A stretch of DNA of 64,000 bases. Origin: Ophiura sarsii. Lineage: Eukaryota > Echinodermata > Ophiuroidea > Amphilepidida > Ophiuridae. The DNA is taken from positions 40,531,098 through 40,595,097 of the forward strand of contig CM069449.1 of NCBI GenBank assembly GCA_035610835.1, read 5' to 3'. The notes beneath the pieces were generated by a model. It saw nothing but the letters and a program-made list of their open reading frames with translations, had not been told where the DNA came from and searched no databases. Positions 58,616-64,000 of the stretch are shown here, piece by piece. Each line of letters starts with the position of its first letter. Position 1 is the stretch's first letter. Position numbers and translations under genes: made by a program.

Positions 58616-59780
58616 GGGGTCTGATCACAATTGTAAAGCGCTAAAGCACTCGTTTTCTATGTATTGAAATGTATTGTCAGGAGTATCGTCTGCGTAAAGT
58701 CGGTACAGACACTATGTTCCCAAATGTCATTCTTCGTCCTTTAAGGGCACACCGTAGTGCGCCTTCAAAAAAGCAGTTCAGTATCCAGTATCAAAAAATA
58801 AGGGGGGGGGGGGGGCGGTCAAATAATTTAGGCATAACGAGAAGGGGTCGACCCCATCCAAAGTATTTATGAACGCTTATTTGTCAAAAAACAAATGCGC
58901 AAGTTCGTCGGCTTTAACATATCTATCACTCAGGCATCTCATATTATGCACAAGCTCATAGCTAAGGTGTTCCTGATTTCACAAAATGTAGACCACCGGT
59001 TACGCATTAATACCAGATCACTGATGATCACCTTGTCACCTTGTGCACGTATTACCACATATTTCCTCTTCATTATCCTCCTCATTTTGGAGTCGGCTGC
59101 AACTACCTATAGTCAATCATCCAGGCATCCGTGCTTCGGCGTTCAGCTATTTCGTTAAATAAAAAAAATGGTCAGCCAGTATGCTAGTCAACTTTAGGGT
59201 TTCCAAAGACAACCACCAGTTTGTTGGTCTTTAGGAAGTTTTGATTAGTCCACAAACTAGTGTAGGCCTTTGCCTAAGCTTTAAGTAGCTACTTGCTCAA
59301 ATCCAGTGGTTCTGAGGTCCTCGTCGCTCATTTTGATGGCTCCCCCATAACCAAGTTCCAATTCAAATCCTTGCTCAAACGCGTACTAGCCTTTTGTAAA
59401 TTCCCGCACCAGGACTTGTTAGTCACATTCTTTTAGGATTGGCGCTGCCACCACAGCGCGCAACCGCATATGACACAGTATATTATGTGTATAAAAGACG
59501 TATTTTCGTGATCCTTACATGGAGGTAGAACCGCATATCTGATAGTGATGTTCAGACAATGAGGCGCTGGCGATCATCATTTTCCTAATACATTGGGATT
59601 CCCACTTTTCACATAAAGTCACTTTTAAATAAATGCCATTATGTCATTGTATTCACATCACTCGTAACCAAATGTATTATTTTGTCCTTCTTAATATGTT
59701 TGTTATTTCCGGCAATGCATGTAGCCTCAACACCAAAGGAAGTTTGGATACCTGGTGATAGTGTCCCCGGAAAAAGTGTA
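58616..59780. other. no gene seen
   Basis: Contains a 15-base G tract (58,801-58,815). No motif-bearing frames. Confidence 0.4.
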
Positions 59781-59789
59781 TTTTAGGTC

Positions 59790-60200
59790 ACAGATACTGG
59801 TATACCAGTATCGCTCAATTTTGGAACATGACCATGTTTCATTGCGATTTTATTGCTATTTACGATTGAAATTATATTCAATTACATATTTAAAACTACG
59901 GATTCTTTGTTCAGAAAAGATAATTTTAGAGTAAACTTTGCCGTATTTACCGCATCGGAGAGGTGGCGTGTTCAGACTGAATCAGTTATGTTGCCAGTTT
60001 CGGTCGATACGGGAACATTTTTATTCTGGACTCTATTAGTATCGTCCGATACTGGAACACCCAGTATCCTTCGATACTAGTACAAAGTCAGTACTCCAGT
60101 ATTAGCCGATACTGGCACACTGGTACCAGAATCGTTCAATACTGGGGGCAAATCTTCGTGATATCATGTGCACGAGTGTCGCCCGATATTGGAACATAAA
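59790..60200. repeat. dispersed CCAGTAT/ATACTGG motifs
   Basis: At least eight variants of CGATACTGGAAC or its complement (for example GATACTGGTATACCAGTATC at 59,794, CCGATACTGGAACACCCAGT at 60,045, CCAGTATTAGCCGATACTGG at 60,091) with 20-60 bp spacing and both orientations. Confidence 0.75.
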
Positions 60201-60270
60201 AATGTTATGTTGGCATCCGAGCGTTAGCGCAGTCATGATGCGTAATTTACAAAGACTCGAGGATTAATAT

Positions 60271-60338
60271 AATTCGATTGTCATAGTTTTATTTTGATAA
60301 TCCTGTTTTCTCGAGAAAAAAACTATGACAATCGAATT
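60271..60338. repeat. perfect 20-bp inverted repeat
   Basis: AATTCGATTGTCATAGTTTT (60,271-60,290) and its exact complement (60,319-60,338), with a 28-nt spacer. Confidence 0.85.
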
Positions 60339-60487
60339 CGATTGTCACAAATATACGTACTTTTGTTGTATGAAGGTAACGATTTACCATTGACGATGTA
60401 CCATTGCCCTACATTGACCCACGAGCATTATATGTTTTCTCGGCATGTTCAATTGGGGAAGTTTTACTCAGTTCTTAGGACAAAATA

Positions 60488-60522
60488 CATTATTATTATT
60501 ATTATTATTATTATTATCGTTT
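60488..60522. repeat. (ATT)n microsatellite
   Basis: About eleven ATT repeats. Confidence 0.9.
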
Positions 60523-60776
60523 TGATATCATTTATATTGACTTTACACTGCCGTGAATACAATATTTATTAAGTAACCATAATAAAAAAATAAGGATGAC
60601 AATTGAATTAATATTAGCCAAATATAACATACATTTTTAAATGTGAAACATGATTTATACCTACAGTTGTTGTCGAGAAACTGCATTACAATATGTTATG
60701 AAAATGCGTATATCATAGAGATTGTTATAATATTACATGTGACCGTTCCCTAAAATATGTCGTTTTTCTTCTAAAG

Positions 60777-61433
60777 GGCAAGTGGAAAAGTTACTTCAGA
60801 TGATAGAGAAGATCCGAGAAGATAACAATGAGCAATGTTATACCAATGATCATTTTCGTCTAGCGGAAACATTGGTCAAGGAGGAAAAGCGAAAAATGCA
60901 GGCAGAAATAGATGAAAAAGAAAAGGAAATAGATGAAAAAGAAAAGGAAAAGGAACGGTTACAAAAACAGGTAAAAGATCTTAAGGAAGCAAGTGCACAA
61001 GAAAACGACCAAATGAAACAAATACGCGAGGAACTCCATAAACTACACGACGAAAACCAGGATGGAATGACAAACATGAACGACATGTACGATGAGCTCC
61101 AAAAACAACGCGATGCTGCCGATTCTGATAGAAGAGGACGTAAGCAGCTGGAAATCAGTCTAGCGACAATCAAAATCAGTCTAGCGACATCCGAAATCCG
61201 AGAAGCCCAAAACGAGGACGAAATAGAAGAAATTAACAAGCAGTTAGAGAAGAAGGATAAAGAATTACAAGATGCCCGTGCCGCTGCTGCGGCTGCTGCT
61301 GCGGCTGCTGCTGCGGCTGCTGAATATGCGGCTGCTGAATCTGAGAGGTGGAGACAAATGCAATTACAAGATGCCGCTGCGGCTGCTGAATATGCGGCTG
61401 CTGAATCTGAGAGGGGGAGACAAATGCAAGAGG
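60777..61433 (+). CDS. coiled-coil exon, AIG1/GIMAP-like start, alanine-rich end
   Basis: A 657-nt open exon between TTTTTCTTCTAAAG (acceptor) and GAGG/GTAAGTA (donor), phase 1 at both ends, 219 codons long and so skippable without a frame change. There is no ATG at the start; the frame enters as QVEKLLQMIEKIREDNNEQ then CYTNDHF. That phrase resembles the helical segment following the GTPase core of AIG1/GIMAP proteins (QVKELL..I......CYTN), GTP-binding scaffolds on membranes involved in immune-cell survival in vertebrates. Residues ~30-165 are a highly charged coiled coil (EIDEKEKEIDEKEKEKERLQ). The end holds poly-Ala and two repeats of AAAAAEYAAAESER. No GTPase core exon is visible upstream. 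I judge the exon likely and the family assignment plausible only. Confidence 0.6.
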
Positions 61434-62520
61434 GTAAGTAGGCTATATCAAAGCATTATTTGCTGACACGTTTTCAGTGTTGCGCCAATCATTACTTGAT
61501 CTTATTTTATATACTTGTGTTGCCCAGAATTTTGTGGATTTGTTTGAAAAATATTTTGTATTATTGCCTATATTAATTCTCACATCACATCATAAAACAA
61601 ATAATTAATGACATATAACATAATTATTTACCTTCCCTTAAAATCAAATCTTACAGGAGTTTTATAATTGCAACACTTATATACGACTATTGGCCAGGAT
61701 GTTGATCATTATATATTTTTCTAAATGGTGCAATCACACCATGAAGCCAGGGAAAGCACTGGATCAAAAATGTGATAGGTCGCATGACATTTTTAAGGAC
61801 CCCGTTGGGCTTCAAAAAACCAATTTAAGAGGTTCCCCAAGAAATTGAGGGGTCCTGAAGTTTGGGTGTTTGAATTTTTTTCTTTTTTACGGACAGTTTT
61901 AATGAATTTATATTGTGAGCAAAGAATGGATGTAATTTACAGAATTTCTTAGGGTTTCCATTTCCATACATCGTCAAATTTAAGGGGTCCTTTCAATTTT
62001 GATCGGGACCCGCAAGTCCTTCCAATTTGAAACCTGACGCGTCACTACAAGAAATGAGAGGTCCAGGACGCGCAGACGCGTCAGAATGCGCCCCCTGCGC
62101 TTCATGATGAAACCTTACGAAAATAGTTACTTCTTACCAGAGTTACTTCTTACCAGCATAGTAGAGCGGCGACTCACATCTCACGACCGACGTGAAGCTA
62201 ACCAAAATAAGTTCATTGGATGTTATAATTATTATCATGAATCACTATGGGCGTGAGATTGGTTGTAGTGTCATATTTTAAAAGAAATAATTAATCTCAG
62301 CCCATGACTATGTAAAATAATTTCGCTGAATATAGTACATTTTTGTAATATGACTTGGATCCATTGACTATTGAAAATGTAATGTATTTTTACGGGTGCG
62401 TTATCATCCACGATCAGCGTCACTAAGCTTAGCTGTACACAGACTCCCTTTTTAGGGTGCACTACACTAAATGGGGGTATCCCCTAACCTAATCGAAAAG
62501 TATGCATCACAAAAATTTTA
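61434..62520. other. no gene seen; intron if the exon is real
   Basis: AAATCTTACAG near 61,648 could be an acceptor, but no open exon with a donor follows. GTTACTTCTTACCAG is repeated near 62,135. Otherwise anonymous. Confidence 0.4.
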
Positions 62521-62523
62521 ATA

Positions 62524-63666
62524 CATTTTAATACCAACTAATATTTATGGAACAATATAAATTGAAAAATAAACTTGAATCAATGCCGGAATGTAAACTC
62601 AAATCAGCTTAAAATAGTTTCAAATATTGGCGAAAAATATTTAAAAATAGGGGGGGGGGGGGGGGGAGGAATTCAAAAATAATGGTTGGGCCCGTACGAC
62701 ATGGAAAAGAGATGTAGTTGATCTTAGAATTGTGGTGAGTTATGATGCAATGAATGATTTTGATATAACAAATAGATGTTATCAAATGCAATATAGCTAT
62801 TATTACATCAAAAGTTATTCAATAGAAAATGCTAACAACAATTGCAGCTTAGATAATATACATATATAGTGTCACAAACTCACAATATGGGCCCAACATT
62901 AGCAATATTGGCCTTGGCACTATCTCGTCGACTAATATTGGGCCAATATTGGGTTCCCATTGGCAATATTGGCATTGGCACTCTCTTGGTCACCAATATT
63001 GGACCAATACTGGTTTTACATTAGCACTTTTCAATTGGCATCATGTTGGCAACCAATGTTGGACCAATATTGGTTTTACATTGGCGCTCTTCAATTGGCA
63101 TCACGTTCGCAACCAATATCGGACCAATATTGGTGACCAAGTGAGTGCCTATGGCATTGGCACGGCTGGCAATCTCTTGAACACCATAGTTTTACATTGG
63201 CGCTCTTCAATTGGCATCATGTTGGCAAAAAATTGAGCCATGGACATTTTGTTTGATCCCCCAAAATAGGGTTTTTGTTCCTTTTAAGAACCTTCTTTTA
63301 TGACCCTCTACCGCCCATTCAAGGTTCTATAATCTATAACAGAAACAATAAAAACATTCTATATAAACCTATAGACATAGTCACAATCACTTTTATTATG
63401 GTAGGTAAGGTATACACAAACTAAGATATATATTATAACATATTGAAAAGTCAAACAAAATCTGCGTAGGCTTAGGTCTTCTGTTTTGGCTTCTGTATGA
63501 ACCCTTCACAAGATCATTTGATGGAACCCCTCTTAATTGCCACCTTGCTCCCACCGCCGTTGTGTGAAAAACTATGGTTAAGCTGATTTGAGTTTTACAT
63601 TCCGGCATTGATCGAGTTTATTTTTCAATTTGTATCGTTCCATAAGTATTAGTTGGTATTAAAATG
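62524..63666. mobile_element. 1.14-kb TA-flanked long-TIR element with a CCAATATTGG block
   Basis: CATTTTAATACCAACTAATA at the left and its near complement at the right, with arms alignable for about 90-100 bp (through TTGAATCAATGCCGGAATGT and CAAATCAGCTT). TA flanks at 62,522-23 and 63,667-68. Inside are a G tract (62,651-62,667) and, at 62,880-63,240, the same ATTGGC-type repeat as in the 21-kb element (GGCAATATTGGCATTGGCAC, TTCAATTGGCATCATGTTGG). No transposase frame. Confidence 0.85.
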
Positions 63667-63679
63667 TAATAGTAGGCCT

Positions 63680-64000
63680 ATGGGAAAGGATCTTAAGTTA
63701 AGAAAAGTCATACGATTTGGTACATGGAATGTGAGAACTCTATCACAGCCTGGCACTCTGGAGCTTCTGACCAGACATATGGACAGATGCAAAGTGAACA
63801 TCCTAAGTATTGCTGAAGTACGCTGGTCAGGAAAAGGCCACTTCTCCACAGATGACCACACCATATACTACTCAGGAAATGAGAAAGGAGGGAGCAAAGG
63901 TGTAGTTTTCATCACCAGTAAAATCATCTCAAAGTATGTCTTGGGCTACAACCCAGTCAGTGACAGGATCATCTCCAAAATTCCAAGCTCGGCCTATTAA
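63680..64000 (+). pseudogene. RTE-like endonuclease start, cut by right window edge
   Basis: The ATG at 63,680 opens MGKDLKLRKVIRFGTWNVRT, then DRCKVNILSIAEVRWSGKG, HTIYYSGNEKGGSKGVVFI and NPVSDRIIS, the N-terminal half of an APE-type endonuclease as in RTE/BovB-type retrotransposons. The frame meets TAA at 63,998. A neighbouring frame from about 63,978 reads KFQARPIN, which continues the family pattern, so a one-base deletion there is likely. The RT would lie beyond the window. It starts 14 bp after the TIR element at 62,524-63,666. Confidence 0.82.

Noticed and set aside
60850..61239. 129-residue minus-strand frame
   Set aside because: It is the antisense shadow of the coiled-coil exon, Ser/Phe/Arg-rich as expected from reversed Glu/Lys codons.
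62467..62482. GGGG..CCCC mini-hairpin near 62,475
   Set aside because: Too short to stand out from chance.

Overview
This window is eukaryotic, repeat-rich, AT-rich DNA, most likely from a marine invertebrate animal. The evidence is animal-type retroelements (Penelope-like with GIY-YIG, CR1/L2-like, L1/Tx1-like, RTE-like and Ty3/Gypsy-like), hAT, TTAA-type and mariner-type non-autonomous DNA transposons, tandem satellites, and GT-AG-bounded candidate exons. The palindrome TAGGCCTA is strikingly frequent; from memory this recalls ambulacrarian or lower-deuterostome genomes, but the species cannot be fixed from the sequence. There are no bacterial genes, rRNA genes, CRISPR arrays or convincing functional tRNA genes.

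Layout. 0-3.5 kb: two head-to-head Penelope-like (PLE) fragments with a hammerhead-like tail, a longer broken PLE, and a foldback MITE. 3.5-7 kb: anonymous DNA with two perfect hairpins. 7-10.1 kb: a ~3.1 kb anonymous repeat that recurs inverted at 55.6-58.6 kb. 11.2-18.9 kb: degenerate repeats, then a ~1.45 kb unit present twice in tandem plus a third copy split by a 2.67 kb foldback element whose ~850-bp arms each carry two tRNA-like modules. 18.5-20.2 kb: a long-TIR element and a nested hairpin. 20.8-27.2 kb: a satellite block (35 units of ~100 bp, plus AGCT-rich repeats) bounded by a short TIR and a 9-bp direct repeat, containing a nested element full of CCAATATTGG motifs. 28.4-29.6 kb: TTAA-type MITEs and a hAT MITE with a perfect 8-bp target duplication. 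31.2-37.7 kb: a nested stack, with a CR1/L2-like retrotransposon inside one MITE copy and a second copy of that MITE inside a PLE tail. 39.2-42.4 kb: a ~170-bp satellite. 44.9-49.2 kb: a decayed L1/Tx1-like element (minus strand). 52.2-53.9 kb: a decayed Ty3/Gypsy pol. 54.9-55.1 kb: a Tc1-like transposase fragment. 62.5-63.7 kb: a TIR element with a second CCAATATTGG block. 63.7 kb to the end: an RTE-like endonuclease.

Evidence for a host gene is slender but real. On the plus strand a 657-nt exon (60,777-61,433) encodes a coiled coil that starts like the segment following the GTPase core of AIG1/GIMAP proteins and ends in alanine-rich repeats. A 33-nt candidate exon (51,075-51,107) joins it in frame, and another 33-nt candidate exon has been triplicated (12.8, 14.25 and 18.4 kb). 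All can be phase 1-1. If they are one gene, most of the window is its introns. No GTPase core is visible, so the gene could also be partial or dead.

The most unusual structures are the tRNA-module foldback element, the TIR-bounded satellite block with its nested CCAATATTGG element, the inverted 3-kb repeat pair, and the phase-matched mini-exons.
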